Assembly (NCBI GenBank): GCA_015056655.1
Contig: SVFV01000003.1
Coordinates: 120,809 to 184,808 of the forward strand
DNA from: Butyrivibrio sp.
GTDB lineage: Bacteria; Bacillota; Clostridia; Lachnospirales; Lachnospiraceae
Direction of reading: 5' to 3'
DNA: 64,000 nt
Shown here: in pieces, positions 44,063-52,341 of the stretch
Layout: the number at the start of each line of letters is the position of its first letter
How positions within the stretch are numbered: position 1 is the stretch's first letter
The notes under the pieces: generated by a model
The model's input: the letters and a program-made list of their open reading frames with translations, nothing else
What the model was told of the DNA's origin: nothing
Databases searched by the model: none
Program-made: the position numbers and the translations under genes

Positions 44063-45466
44063 TTAGTCCAAAGGAAGTGCTGAAATATCGGCGATTATCT
44101 CCATTGCAATGTCAGCAGGCTTCTTTTTATCTGTATCAACAAGAATATGAGCGGCCTTCTCATAAACTGGTCTTCTCTCTTCCTGAAGCTTTATTATCTT
44201 ATCCATGACATTTTCAGTCTGAAGAAGCGGTCTTGAATTGTCATTCTTTACTCTGTCATAGACTGTTTCGGCAGTTGCGTTAAGGCATACAACTTTGCCA
44301 AACTCCCTCATAAGCTTCCTGTTCTCTTCTCTTAACGGGAGACCTCCGCCAACAGCGAGAGCGATTTTCTTCTCACCTGAAGCTATGAGCTTTTTCATCA
44401 TCTTTGTCTCAAGATCTCTGAAATACTCTTCTCCCTTGGTTTCAAAAATAGAGCTTATGCTTGTCCCCTGCTCTTCCTCAATAAGGGCGTCAACATCAAG
44501 TCTTTTATAGCCAAGTATTTTTGCGAGCTTATCAGAAATTCTGCTCTTACCACAGCCCATAAAGCCTGTAAGAACTATATTTTCATTCTGTAAAACACTT
44601 GCAAGAAGTCTGCCGTAAAGCTGTCTGCAATAGTCCTCAGAAACACTTGTATCATTCCATAATTCAAAGGCTTTAACACCCTGGTAGAGAAGGATGTTTA
44701 ATCCATCCAGTGTTTTAGCCCCTGCCTGTTCGCAAAGCCGAAGGAATTTTGTTTTAAGAGGTCTGTAAACAGCATCAAAGCCAGCATCTATCAGCTTGTA
44801 AAATTCTTGATCTTCGATGACTGCACTTCCATTATCCGGGTAAAGGCCAATGGATGTCATCTGGAAGCAAAGGTACTTTCTGTCTGCCTTAAGCTCTTTG
44901 TAAGCATTAAGCTCCATTGCCTTGCAGAGTTCTTTTCCAGCATAGGCATTAACAGCATCTGAAAGTTCAACAGCCTTTGAAAGTGTTCTGTTTAAAATGA
45001 AAACTTCCTTAGCCCCCTTGTTCGCACATAAAAATGCGGCAGGTCTTGCAACTCCGCCTGCTCCAAGGATTACAACTGAAGCCCCTTCAAGAGATACCTC
45101 TCCATTTTCAAGAGTTTTCTCTATGCCATAGTAATCAGTATTGTAGCCCTTAAAGCCCTCTCCCCCTGAAATTCTGACAAGAGTATTAACTGCGCCAATC
45201 TGCTTTGCAGTTTCATCAATGTCCTGAAGGAGCGGAATTACGTCGCTCTTATAGGGAATTGTCACATTAAGTCCAAGAACATTTAATGCATAAGCGCCCT
45301 TTATAGCTTCTGAAAGTGTTCCCTTCCCCACTTCAAACGGAACATAAACAAGATCAATGCCACAGTTATCCGCAAGAGAATTATGTATGTCAGGAGAAAC
45401 CGTATGGTGCACCGGATTACCTATAAGTCCGCAGACCCTTGTTGTACCCTTTACTTCATTTTTCAT
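44063..45466 (-). CDS. aroE-aroK: Shikimate dehydrogenase-shikimate kinase fusion
   Basis: A 467-residue bifunctional enzyme. Residues 1 to about 285 are shikimate dehydrogenase: GLIGNPVHHTVSPDIHN, NVTIPYK with the catalytic Lys, GYNTDYYG and the Rossmann loop ILGAGGVARPAA. Residues about 295-467 are shikimate kinase: P-loop GFMGCGKSRISDKLA, LDVDALIEEEQG, GEEYFRDLE, AVGGGLPLREENR and NSRPLL. The fusion performs two consecutive steps from 3-dehydroshikimate to shikimate-3-phosphate. ATG at 45466 has GGGAGG four bases upstream. Operon with yqeG-like gene upstream and aroQ downstream. Confidence 0.94.
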   Translation of the reverse strand: MKNEVKGTTRVCGLIGNPVHHTVSPDIHNSLADNCGIDLVYVPFEVGKGTLSEAIKGAYALNVLGLNVTIPYKSDVIPLLQDIDETAKQIGAVNTLVRISGGEGFKGYNTDYYGIEKTLENGEVSLEGASVVILGAGGVARPAAFLCANKGAKEVFILNRTLSKAVELSDAVNAYAGKELCKAMELNAYKELKADRKYLCFQMTSIGLYPDNGSAVIEDQEFYKLIDAGFDAVYRPLKTKFLRLCEQAGAKTLDGLNILLYQGVKAFELWNDTSVSEDYCRQLYGRLLASVLQNENIVLTGFMGCGKSRISDKLAKILGYKRLDVDALIEEEQGTSISSIFETKGEEYFRDLETKMMKKLIASGEKKIALAVGGGLPLREENRKLMREFGKVVCLNATAETVYDRVKNDNSRPLLQTENVMDKIIKLQEERRPVYEKAAHILVDTDKKKPADIAMEIIADISALPLD

Positions 45467-45499
45467 ATATCCTCCCCAAATCCCATCCATACTAGTTAT

Positions 45500-46018
45500 T
45501 TACTTATTCTTTTTTCTGTGTCTGAAAAGATGGAATTTATAGAAAAGAAGCACTACCGCTTCAAGTCTTCTCTTTATAACGATCTGAATCTCTTCCTTTG
45601 GATCTATCTGTTCAACGAGATAAGTATAGATTCCTGCTCTGTTTGCGCCCCAGACATCAGTAAAAATCTGATCTCCAACAAACAAAGTGTTTGAAGGCTC
45701 AGTCCCCATTCGCTCCATAGCTCTTATGTAGCCCTTCTTTAAAGGCTTGCCAGCTTTATAGATATACTTAGAATTCACAGCATCTGCAAAGGATGACACC
45801 CTGCTCTCCTTATTATTTGACAAAAGCATCGTGTCATAGCCTATTCTGTGGAGCATATCAAAAAACAGCACAGCCCTCTCATCTGCGGGAGCACCATGAG
45901 GAACAAGGGTGTTATCAATATCGAAGATAACCCCTCTGTAACCCTTTTTATATAAATCTTCAAATGGAATTGCATAGGTTGATTCCGAGGTTTTACTCGG
46001 ATAAAGTAAATGTCTCAT
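45500..46018 (-). CDS. YqeG-family HAD IIIA phosphatase
   Basis: A 172-residue cytosolic phosphatase of the YqeG type. Motif I is GVIFDIDNTLVPHG (nucleophile Asp near 34), motif II LLSNNKESR near 82, the Lys is in KAGKPLKKGY near 108 and motif IV GDQIFTDVWGANRAG near 132. The family is often located next to aroE in Firmicutes; its substrate in bacteria is not firmly known (a relative acts on phosphatidylglycerophosphate). The C-terminus is basic (KFHLFRHRKKNK). It ends 34 nt before the aroE-aroK start. Confidence 0.9.
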   Translation of the reverse strand: MRHLLYPSKTSESTYAIPFEDLYKKGYRGVIFDIDNTLVPHGAPADERAVLFFDMLHRIGYDTMLLSNNKESRVSSFADAVNSKYIYKAGKPLKKGYIRAMERMGTEPSNTLFVGDQIFTDVWGANRAGIYTYLVEQIDPKEEIQIVIKRRLEAVVLLFYKFHLFRHRKKNK

Positions 46019-46044
46019 GTCCCAAATTTTACAATATATAATAA

Positions 46045-46079
46045 AAAAAATCGAGCAGGAATATTTCCTACTCGATAAT
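46045..46079 (-). terminator. Terminator after the small 72-residue protein gene
   Basis: ATCGAG-AGGAA and TTCCT-CTCGAT pair with one internal mismatch, followed by eight U on the minus strand, 38 nt past the stop. Confidence 0.85.
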
Positions 46080-46116
46080 TGTTGTTCAGAATAACAATAA
46101 TTTGGAAAGCCACTCC

Positions 46117-46335
46117 TTAGTCGACTCTAAGAATAAGCTCATCCTCTTCATTAGACACAGCATCCAGATCATTATCAGCAAAGCTAATAGAAGCTCCGCC
46201 TCCGACAAAATACTGATACTCATGAAGTATAGAATCCTTCTTCATAGCTGTAACCATCTTTTTCATAAAGCCCGATTTTACAGCACCAGAGGAATTCGTC
46301 ACCTGATTTTCAAATGATTTTAATACGTTCTTCAT
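46117..46335 (-). CDS. Small 72-residue protein of unknown function
   Basis: ATG at 46335 follows a very strong AGGAGGGGG site. The protein has a basic N-terminal half (MKNVLKSFENQVTNSS, KKMVTAMKKDS) and an acidic C-terminus (DAVSNEEDELILRVD) with a GGGAS turn between them. No cysteine, signal peptide or membrane helix. The gene stands alone with its own near-consensus promoter, an inverted repeat over the -10 box and a strong terminator, which argues that it is real and regulated. No family recognised. Confidence 0.65.
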   Translation of the reverse strand: MKNVLKSFENQVTNSSGAVKSGFMKKMVTAMKKDSILHEYQYFVGGGASISFADNDLDAVSNEEDELILRVD

Positions 46336-46358
46336 GGCCCCCTCCTTTTTACATACTT

Positions 46359-46392
46359 CTAGATTATAATACAAAATCTAGTATTTTTTCAA
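46359..46392 (-). promoter_or_regulatory. Promoter with inverted repeat for the small-protein gene
   Basis: TTGAAA (46387-46392) and TATAAT (46363-46368) are 18 bp apart, the latter preceded by TGTAT. CTAGATT (46359-46365) and AATCTAG (46375-46381) form a perfect inverted repeat with a 9-bp centre covering the -10 box, so a repressor could bind there. Confidence 0.6.
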
Positions 46393-46461
46393 ATTGGTTG
46401 CCACATTTTCTAGTTATATATCGAACTTTTATTTCATAATTTTAGCGATTTTATTGAAATT

Positions 46462-47217
46462 TTATTTTTTAATTCCCGCAGCCTTAAGTAATTCCCTTGT
46501 ATACGGCGATGCAGGATTCCTGTAAATCTCCCTGGGCATACCATATTCCTGGATAAGTCCCTCTTTCATGATAGCAACGTGATCACATATCTGATAGATA
46601 ACTCTAAGGTCATGGGATATGAAAAGAATCGTAATTCCCATGTTCTTGTGAAGCTCTCTTAAAAGCTCAAGTATCTGCGCCTGAATAGTAACATCCAAAG
46701 CAGAAACAGGTTCGTCTGCTATTAAAACCTTAGGATTTCTCATAAGAGCTACGCCGATACTTACTCTCTGTCTCTGTCCACCTGATAGCTGAGAAGGATA
46801 TCTCTCAAGCATATTCTCTGTAAGACCAATTGCACTAAGAATTGTCTTTACTCTCTCTTTTCTCTCCTCTGATGTCCAGTTCCTTGTTTTATCAGCCTTG
46901 AGGGGTTCTTCCATAAGCCAGCCTATCTTTTTGCTGGGATTAAGTGAAGAATAGGGATCCTGGAAAACCATCTGGGCATCAGAATATTTCTGTAAAACCT
47001 CTCCGGTAAAGTCCTTGTTCATGCCAACAATTGTCTTTGCCAAGGTGGATTTACCGCAGCCCGATTCTCCTGCAAGTCCCAGAATCTCACCCTCGTAAAC
47101 ATCAAGTGATACGCCCTTTAGAACGTGGTTCTTCTTTGTTTTGGAAAAAGGAGATTTCTTATGCTTTTTATAATATACGTGAAGGTCTTTTACCTGAATA
47201 ACCTTTTCCTGTTCCAT
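46462..47217 (-). CDS. Oligopeptide ABC importer ATP-binding protein (OppF/DppF type)
   Basis: A 251-residue ATPase. Walker A GESGCGKST near residue 54, Q-loop in QMVFQDPYSSLNP near 88, signature LSGGQRQRVSIGVAL near 145 and Walker B VLIADEPVSALD near 168. PYTRELL at the end is typical of the OppD/F class. ATG at 47217 has GGAG six bases upstream; an ATG 24 nt earlier lacks one. It is the last gene of the five-gene importer operon and pairs with the upstream ATPase gene. Confidence 0.9.
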   Translation of the reverse strand: MEQEKVIQVKDLHVYYKKHKKSPFSKTKKNHVLKGVSLDVYEGEILGLAGESGCGKSTLAKTIVGMNKDFTGEVLQKYSDAQMVFQDPYSSLNPSKKIGWLMEEPLKADKTRNWTSEERKERVKTILSAIGLTENMLERYPSQLSGGQRQRVSIGVALMRNPKVLIADEPVSALDVTIQAQILELLRELHKNMGITILFISHDLRVIYQICDHVAIMKEGLIQEYGMPREIYRNPASPYTRELLKAAGIKK

Positions 47218-47273
47218 CTGTTTCTCCGTCTGAGTTGGCATAGCGCCGTTGCACTATGCTTCATCAGTAAAAA

Positions 47274-48071
47274 TCATAAATCTATCTGAGGAATAGCTGC
47301 TATGAGCTTTCTTGTGTAGGTTTCCTTTGGTGATCTGAATATCTCTTCAACATCACCTGTTTCTACAATATTTCCCGACTGCATAACTATTACTCTCTGG
47401 CAAATCTGCCTGATTAGCGAAAGATCATGGGAAATAAAAATAATTGCAGTTCCCTTTTCTCTATTTAGCTTCTGCAAAAGTTCTACTATCTGCGCCTGAA
47501 TAGTTACGTCCAGAGCTGTGGTCGGCTCATCTGCTATAAGAATCCTGGGCTCACCTATCATGGCCGCAGCTATCATCACTCTCTGTCTCATACCACCAGA
47601 AAGCTCGTGTGGATACATGTTATAAACCTTCTCTGCATCCCTAAGGCCGACAGCCTGCATGATTTCAATTGCGCGGCGTTTTCTCTCAGCCTTATCAATC
47701 TCACGATGGTGAATTCGAAGTGACTCCTCAACCTGCCAGCCTATCTTTTTAACTGGGTTAAGGGATGTCATTGGTTCCTGGAAAATAATAGAAATCTCAT
47801 CACCCTGATAGGACCTTAACGTATTTCTGTCACAGGTCAGAAGGTCATGACCATCAAACATTATTCTTCCATTTTTGGTAAGAGCATGTCTTTTAAGAAG
47901 TCCGGCAATAGCCAGAGCACTCATACTTTTACCAGAACCAGACTCGCCAACTATTCCAACGATTTCGCCCTCTTCAAGCATCAGGTCAAAATCGCTCACT
48001 ACCGTCTCAGGCTTGTCATGATCGTGAAACTCTATATAAAGATCAGTTACATCCAAAATAATATTGCCCAT
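47274..48071 (-). CDS. Oligopeptide ABC importer ATP-binding protein (OppD/DppD type)
   Basis: A 265-residue ATPase with Walker [10 protein letters not shown] near residue 42, Q-loop [15 protein letters not shown] near 96, signature [15 protein letters not shown] near 155 and Walker [13 protein letters not shown] near 178. The SGGMRQR form is the OppD hallmark. It lacks the extended C-terminal Fe-S region of some Dpp proteins. Works as heterodimer with the OppF-like subunit to drive uptake through the two permeases encoded upstream. Confidence 0.9.
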   Translation of the reverse strand: MGNIILDVTDLYIEFHDHDKPETVVSDFDLMLEEGEIVGIVGESGSGKSMSALAIAGLLKRHALTKNGRIMFDGHDLLTCDRNTLRSYQGDEISIIFQEPMTSLNPVKKIGWQVEESLRIHHREIDKAERKRRAIEIMQAVGLRDAEKVYNMYPHELSGGMRQRVMIAAAMIGEPRILIADEPTTALDVTIQAQIVELLQKLNREKGTAIIFISHDLSLIRQICQRVIVMQSGNIVETGDVEEIFRSPKETYTRKLIAAIPQIDL

Positions 48072-48119
48072 AATCCAGTCTCCAAGGCATCATACGAAGC
48101 ATCAAAAATCCCGCACACC

Positions 48120-48959
48120 TTAATAATCGCCTATACGCTTAATTCCCTCACTCAAAAATGAAAAGCCAAGTACCATTATTACAATCACACAGCCAATGCT
48201 GATTACATAGCTTGGTCTGTTAAAAAGATATCCCTGCGCATCAGAGAGCATATTACCAAGACTTGCATAGGGAGGCTGCGCTCCAATTCCCAAAAAGCTA
48301 AGTCCCGCCTCTGCCAAAACCGCATTATTAAAACCGATCATCACAGAAGACATCAGTACTCCTACTGTATTGGGAAGGATGTGGACAAAGATAATTCTAA
48401 AATCTGACACGCCCTGAAGCCTTGCAACTTCGACATAGTCCATGTTCTTACAGCGAAGGAACTCACCTCTTACAATTCTTGCAAAGCTTGGCACAAAGGA
48501 AATTCCAAGCGCAATGGCAACCTGATATGTTCCTGTTCCAAATAAGCTCACAAAAACAAGTGATAAAAGAATGCTCGGGAAGGCAAGCATTACATCAATT
48601 ATTCTCATGCTGACTTCATCGAATATTCCACCAAAATATCCTGTAACAGCGCCTAAAAAGGTACCGATTCCAGCACCAATTAAAATAGTGAATGTCGCGA
48701 TTGCGAGAGTAATCCTGCTACCATACATAACTCTGCTTAACACATCACGCCCCATATGGTCAGTTCCCATGATATGTCTAAAGGAAAAGCCCTGAAGCTT
48801 TGCTGATGCATCCATCTTCGTAGGCGAATATGGCATATGAATAAATCCAATGAGCACCACCAGTAAAATGATTCCTGTAAGTACCATTCCAAGAATAAGG
48901 TAACTGTTACGCTTTCCGGTGGCTTTGTTTTTTTCAAAAAGTGCTAAAAACTTTTTCAT
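48120..48959 (-). CDS. Oligopeptide ABC importer permease (OppC/DppC type)
   Basis: A 279-residue inner-membrane permease with six helices. The OppC features are GTDHMGRDVLSRVMYGSRI near residue 66, DVMLAFPSILLSL near 135, and the ATPase-coupling loop EVARLQGVSDFRIIFVHILP near 185. The N-terminus is basic and cytosolic. Its start overlaps the end of the OppB-type gene by 4 nt (ATGA), so translation is coupled. Confidence 0.92.
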   Translation of the reverse strand: MKKFLALFEKNKATGKRNSYLILGMVLTGIILLVVLIGFIHMPYSPTKMDASAKLQGFSFRHIMGTDHMGRDVLSRVMYGSRITLAIATFTILIGAGIGTFLGAVTGYFGGIFDEVSMRIIDVMLAFPSILLSLVFVSLFGTGTYQVAIALGISFVPSFARIVRGEFLRCKNMDYVEVARLQGVSDFRIIFVHILPNTVGVLMSSVMIGFNNAVLAEAGLSFLGIGAQPPYASLGNMLSDAQGYLFNRPSYVISIGCVIVIMVLGFSFLSEGIKRIGDY

Positions 48960-49900
48960 TCCTCCACCTCGATTCTCGGATCAATAAGTCTGTAAATTAC
49001 ATCCACCAGAAGGTTTATCAAAAGAACCATGATTGCGATTCCCATAATGATAGCTTCTACAACGGGATAATCTCTGTTGTTAATAGATGTAAGCAAAATC
49101 CTGCTTATTCCAGGGATTCCAAATACCTGCTCAATTACGATACTTCCAGCAACCATGTCAGCAAGTGCCATTCCCATGAATGTCACAACTGGAATCATGG
49201 CATTTTTAAGAACATGAAGGTAAAGAACACCATTTGTTGTATTTCCTCTACTGTAAGCAGTTCTGGTATAGTCCTTACCTGCTTCCTCAATTACAGAGCC
49301 CCTTAAGAGCTTAATTGCCATTGCTGCCTTAGGAAGCGCAATTGCAAATGCCGGTGGAATAAGGTATCTGATAAATGCCCCGAAATCCTTTGTATATGAA
49401 ACGAATCCGCCAGGCGTAAAAAGCTTGAAAATTATTCCAAATATAAAGGTTATAAGTATACCTGAAAAGAAAGGCGGAATCGCCATTATTATCTGATTAA
49501 AAACGGAAATGACATGGTCCATTCCTCCATTCTCATGCTTGGCAGTATATATTCCAAGCGGAATAGAGAGTACGACCATAATAAAGAAACTCATAATGGC
49601 AAGGGTAAGCGTGATTGGAATCTTCTCAGCGATCATGCCCCTTACCGGAACCTTATAGTCATATGAGGTTCCCATATCACCCTTTAAGAAGGATGAAAAC
49701 CATCTAAAGTACTGTACAAAAAATGGATCATTAAGTCCCATTTTCTCACGATACTGAGCTATCAGCTCAGGTGTTGCCTCTGTTCCAAACATTCTTGTAA
49801 CAGGGTCCCCAGGGATGAGGCTAAAAGCCAAAAATACGCATATAGATACAACCAGCAAAGTCAGCGCCATGCTTAGAACCTTTTTTAGTATGTATCTCAT
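48956..49900 (-). CDS. Oligopeptide ABC importer permease (OppB/DppB type)
   Basis: A 314-residue inner-membrane permease, six helices. The N-terminus is MRYILKKVLSMALTLLVVSI, as in OppB; FSLIPGDPVTRMFG, YDYKVPVRGMIAEKIPIT and the coupling loop DYTRTAYSRGNTTNGVLYLHVL follow, and the end AIMVLLINLLVDVIYRLIDPR is the family's last helix. Pairs with the OppC-type subunit. It starts 73 nt after the substrate-binding protein gene; that gap holds a small hairpin. Confidence 0.93.
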   Translation of the reverse strand: MRYILKKVLSMALTLLVVSICVFLAFSLIPGDPVTRMFGTEATPELIAQYREKMGLNDPFFVQYFRWFSSFLKGDMGTSYDYKVPVRGMIAEKIPITLTLAIMSFFIMVVLSIPLGIYTAKHENGGMDHVISVFNQIIMAIPPFFSGILITFIFGIIFKLFTPGGFVSYTKDFGAFIRYLIPPAFAIALPKAAMAIKLLRGSVIEEAGKDYTRTAYSRGNTTNGVLYLHVLKNAMIPVVTFMGMALADMVAGSIVIEQVFGIPGISRILLTSINNRDYPVVEAIIMGIAIMVLLINLLVDVIYRLIDPRIEVEE

Positions 49901-49945
49901 ATGCGTATTCCTCGTATTTCTTTAAGTAATAATATTGTTGTTCTG

Positions 49946-49967
49946 TTCTCACATCAGATGTGAAAAC
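49946..49967 (-). promoter_or_regulatory. Hairpin between substrate-binding protein and permease genes
   Basis: TCACATC-A-GATGTGA forms a 7-bp stem extended by GTT/AAC, without a T run. Such hairpins often protect the 3' end of the binding-protein message so that it is made in excess over the permease. Confidence 0.45.
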
Positions 49968-49973
49968 CAGTGA

Positions 49974-51581
49974 TTACTGTGCAGGACGAAGCTTTGAATA
50001 ATCCTGCGCATAAAGCGGATAGAATGTGTATCCTGTAAATTTCTTGTTAAGGGCTACGAACTCAGGCAGATCCTGAATATATACGTTTGCTGCTGTTTCA
50101 GAAAGTATTCTCTCGCATTCCTTATATTTTGCAGTCTTCTCAGCATCATCAACTGAGTTTATAGCTGCCTCAAGAGCTGCATCATAATCTGCATTTTTAT
50201 AATTGATAAAGTTATTATGTGCCTCTGATGAGAATCTTGATAAAAGTGCATATGCTGTAAGTGTTGAAGCATCAACACCAACAACTGTTGACTGGAAGTT
50301 GCGGTTAGTATAAACATCATCAAGCCACGTATTCCATTCAACTTCCTGAATTGTTGCGTTTACGCCAATCTCCTTAAACTCTTCAACAAGCACCTGTGCT
50401 GTATCAACGTGCTGTGTATAGTTTGAAGGAACAGTGATTGTGAAATCAAATCCGTTAGGATATCCTGCCTCAGCAAGAAGTGCCTTTGCCTTTTCAATAT
50501 CCTGATTGTAGGTATCGTTAAGGCTCTGGTCGAAGTATTTTCCAAAGGAAGGGAACATACTACTTCCGATCTCAAAGCCCTTACCATCAGAAACAAAATC
50601 CATAATTGTCTGAGGATCAATTGCATAGCAGAGAGCCTGTCTAACCTTTTCATTATCAAAAGGCTCCTTGGCATTGTTAAGATACAAAGCCTGAACCAGG
50701 TTCATTGTACCCTCAAAAATCTCAAACTTATCTGAAAGCTGTGCAACCTGAGCGCTTGTTACTCTTGCATACATATCAATAGAGCCGCCCTCAAGATCCA
50801 TTACTATAGAATCAGCATTAGCTTCAACCTTAAGAGTGATATCCTTGATATAAGCTCCCTCTCCCCAGTACTCATCGAACTTGGTGAGGATTACATTCTC
50901 CTGAGGAGAACGTGAAACAAACTTATAAGGACCTGTACCAACAGGGTTGCCATCAGGATCACTATTTGCTTCAGGAATAATTGCAACTGTCATATATGCA
51001 AGGAACTCTGTGTTAGCTTCCTTAAGTGTCATTACAACAGTCTTGTCATCCGGAGTCTCAACACTTTCAATATTAGAAAAAGCTGATATCAACGGATCAC
51101 TTCCATCAGTACCAGCATTTCGTTCAATAGAATACTTAACGTCTGCTACTGTAACAGTTGATCCATCATGGAATTTAACTCCATCTCTTAATGTGAATGT
51201 ATAAACCTTCGCATCATCTGAAATTGCGTATTCACTGGCAATAGCAGGCTGAAGATTACCATCTGAATCAGGTTTAACAAGTCCCTCATATACATTGAAC
51301 AGAACTTCTCTGGTTCCAGCCGACTTAGCAATATGAGGATCCATACTGTCAATGTCCTGGGGAATACCGATGATAATCTGTGAAAGATCATCAGCAGCTG
51401 TATCTCCTGCTCCTCCCGCTTCGCTGTTCACATCTGAACTCGCATTTTCGGTAGCGTCTGTATTTCCAGCCGCGTCATCTCCTGCCTTTTTACTTGAGCA
51501 TCCGCCCAATGTAAGAGTCAGTGCCGTTAACACAACTAAAAGAGTTGAAAGGCTTCTTTTGCCTAAACTTTTCTTCATCAT
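49974..51581 (-). CDS. Oligopeptide/dipeptide ABC importer substrate-binding lipoprotein
   Basis: A 535-residue extracellular lipoprotein (SBP family 5, OppA/DppA type). The signal peptide ends in the lipobox LTLGGC, with Cys near 28, followed by a Ser/Gly/Asp-rich linker. Family motifs are DSMDPHIAKSAGTREVLFNV near residue 75 (quoted in part), YTFTLRDGVKFHDGSTVT near 113 and PVGTGPYKFVSR near 215. The ATG at 51581 follows GAAGGA by seven bases. First gene of the operon. The ligand, dipeptides, oligopeptides or a nickel-type solute, cannot be decided from sequence. Confidence 0.93.
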   Translation of the reverse strand: MMKKSLGKRSLSTLLVVLTALTLTLGGCSSKKAGDDAAGNTDATENASSDVNSEAGGAGDTAADDLSQIIIGIPQDIDSMDPHIAKSAGTREVLFNVYEGLVKPDSDGNLQPAIASEYAISDDAKVYTFTLRDGVKFHDGSTVTVADVKYSIERNAGTDGSDPLISAFSNIESVETPDDKTVVMTLKEANTEFLAYMTVAIIPEANSDPDGNPVGTGPYKFVSRSPQENVILTKFDEYWGEGAYIKDITLKVEANADSIVMDLEGGSIDMYARVTSAQVAQLSDKFEIFEGTMNLVQALYLNNAKEPFDNEKVRQALCYAIDPQTIMDFVSDGKGFEIGSSMFPSFGKYFDQSLNDTYNQDIEKAKALLAEAGYPNGFDFTITVPSNYTQHVDTAQVLVEEFKEIGVNATIQEVEWNTWLDDVYTNRNFQSTVVGVDASTLTAYALLSRFSSEAHNNFINYKNADYDAALEAAINSVDDAEKTAKYKECERILSETAANVYIQDLPEFVALNKKFTGYTFYPLYAQDYSKLRPAQ

Positions 51582-51621
51582 GTTACAATCCTTCTTTCTG
51601 TATTTAGTTTGGTGCACCTCA

Positions 51622-51650
51622 ACTATACGGAATGGACAACTCCATGTCAA
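51622..51650 (-). promoter_or_regulatory. Near-consensus promoter of the peptide importer operon with inner inverted repeat
   Basis: TTGACA (51645-51650) and TATAGT (51622-51627) at 17-bp spacing. The spacer holds ATGGA-N4-TCCAT (51632-51645), a possible operator between the two boxes. The start codon of the binding protein is 41 bp downstream of the -10 box. Confidence 0.72.
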
Positions 51651-51665
51651 GGCTTAGGCAATCCT

Positions 51666-52178
51666 TTACTCCTTCTTGAGTAATGGGGTGCTCTTATCGG
51701 TAGCGTCAGTAATAACGCCCTCTTCTTCCTTCTCAAGAACAATCTTAAGCTCGTCCATAAATGTGTTAACGTCCTTGAATTCGCGGTAAACGGATGCAAA
51801 TCTTACATAAGCAACCGGATCTAAATTCTTCATCTTGTCCATGCAAAGCTCACCGATTATACGGCTGGGAATTTCCTTCTGTTCAAGATTGAAAACCTCA
51901 GTCTCAACAGCATCAACAATCTGTGTAATCTGTTCTGCACTAACAGGTCTCTTATGGCATGCACGAAGAACACCTGCCTCGATCTTGGCGCGGTTATAAG
52001 GCTCGCGATTATTATCCTTTTTGATAACAATAAGAGGGATAGTCTCAACCTTCTCATAGGTTGTAAATCTCTTCCCACATGAATCGCAGACACGTCTTCT
52101 TCTGATGGAAGTATTCTCATCAGCAGGTCTGGAATCAATTACACGAGTGTTGTCTTTACCGCAAAATGGACATTTCAT
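51666..52178 (-). CDS. nrdR: Transcriptional repressor NrdR
   Basis: A 170-residue repressor of ribonucleotide reductase genes that senses ATP/dATP. The zinc ribbon has Cys3, Cys6, Cys31 and Cys34 (MKCPFCG and RRRVCDSCGKRF), followed by the ATP-cone (about 46-136, PLIVIKKDNNREPYNRAKIE in part). The last 20 residues form a charged extension beyond the usual length of about 150. ATG at 52178 with GAAAGG upstream is preferred over a longer frame. No nrd gene is in the window; position after ftsZ is common in Clostridia. Confidence 0.95.
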   Translation of the reverse strand: MKCPFCGKDNTRVIDSRPADENTSIRRRRVCDSCGKRFTTYEKVETIPLIVIKKDNNREPYNRAKIEAGVLRACHKRPVSAEQITQIVDAVETEVFNLEQKEIPSRIIGELCMDKMKNLDPVAYVRFASVYREFKDVNTFMDELKIVLEKEEEGVITDATDKSTPLLKKE

Positions 52179-52291
52179 AATACAAACCTTTCTGTGTATT
52201 GCACACAATCAATGTCAATATTTTGGGGCACCAAATTTCACCCACACAACTTATTGTAACATCATTTATCGTAATATTCCACACAAAATAA

Positions 52292-52326
52292 CTAAAAAAC
52301 AGCCGCCTTTCGGCGACTGTTTTATA
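52292..52326 (-). terminator. Terminator after ftsZ
   Basis: ACAG-CGCC and GGCG-CTGT pair around a TTTC loop with one mismatch; six U follow on the minus strand. It closes the division cluster before nrdR. Confidence 0.85.
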
Positions 52327-52341
52327 TGTTAAAACACTATC

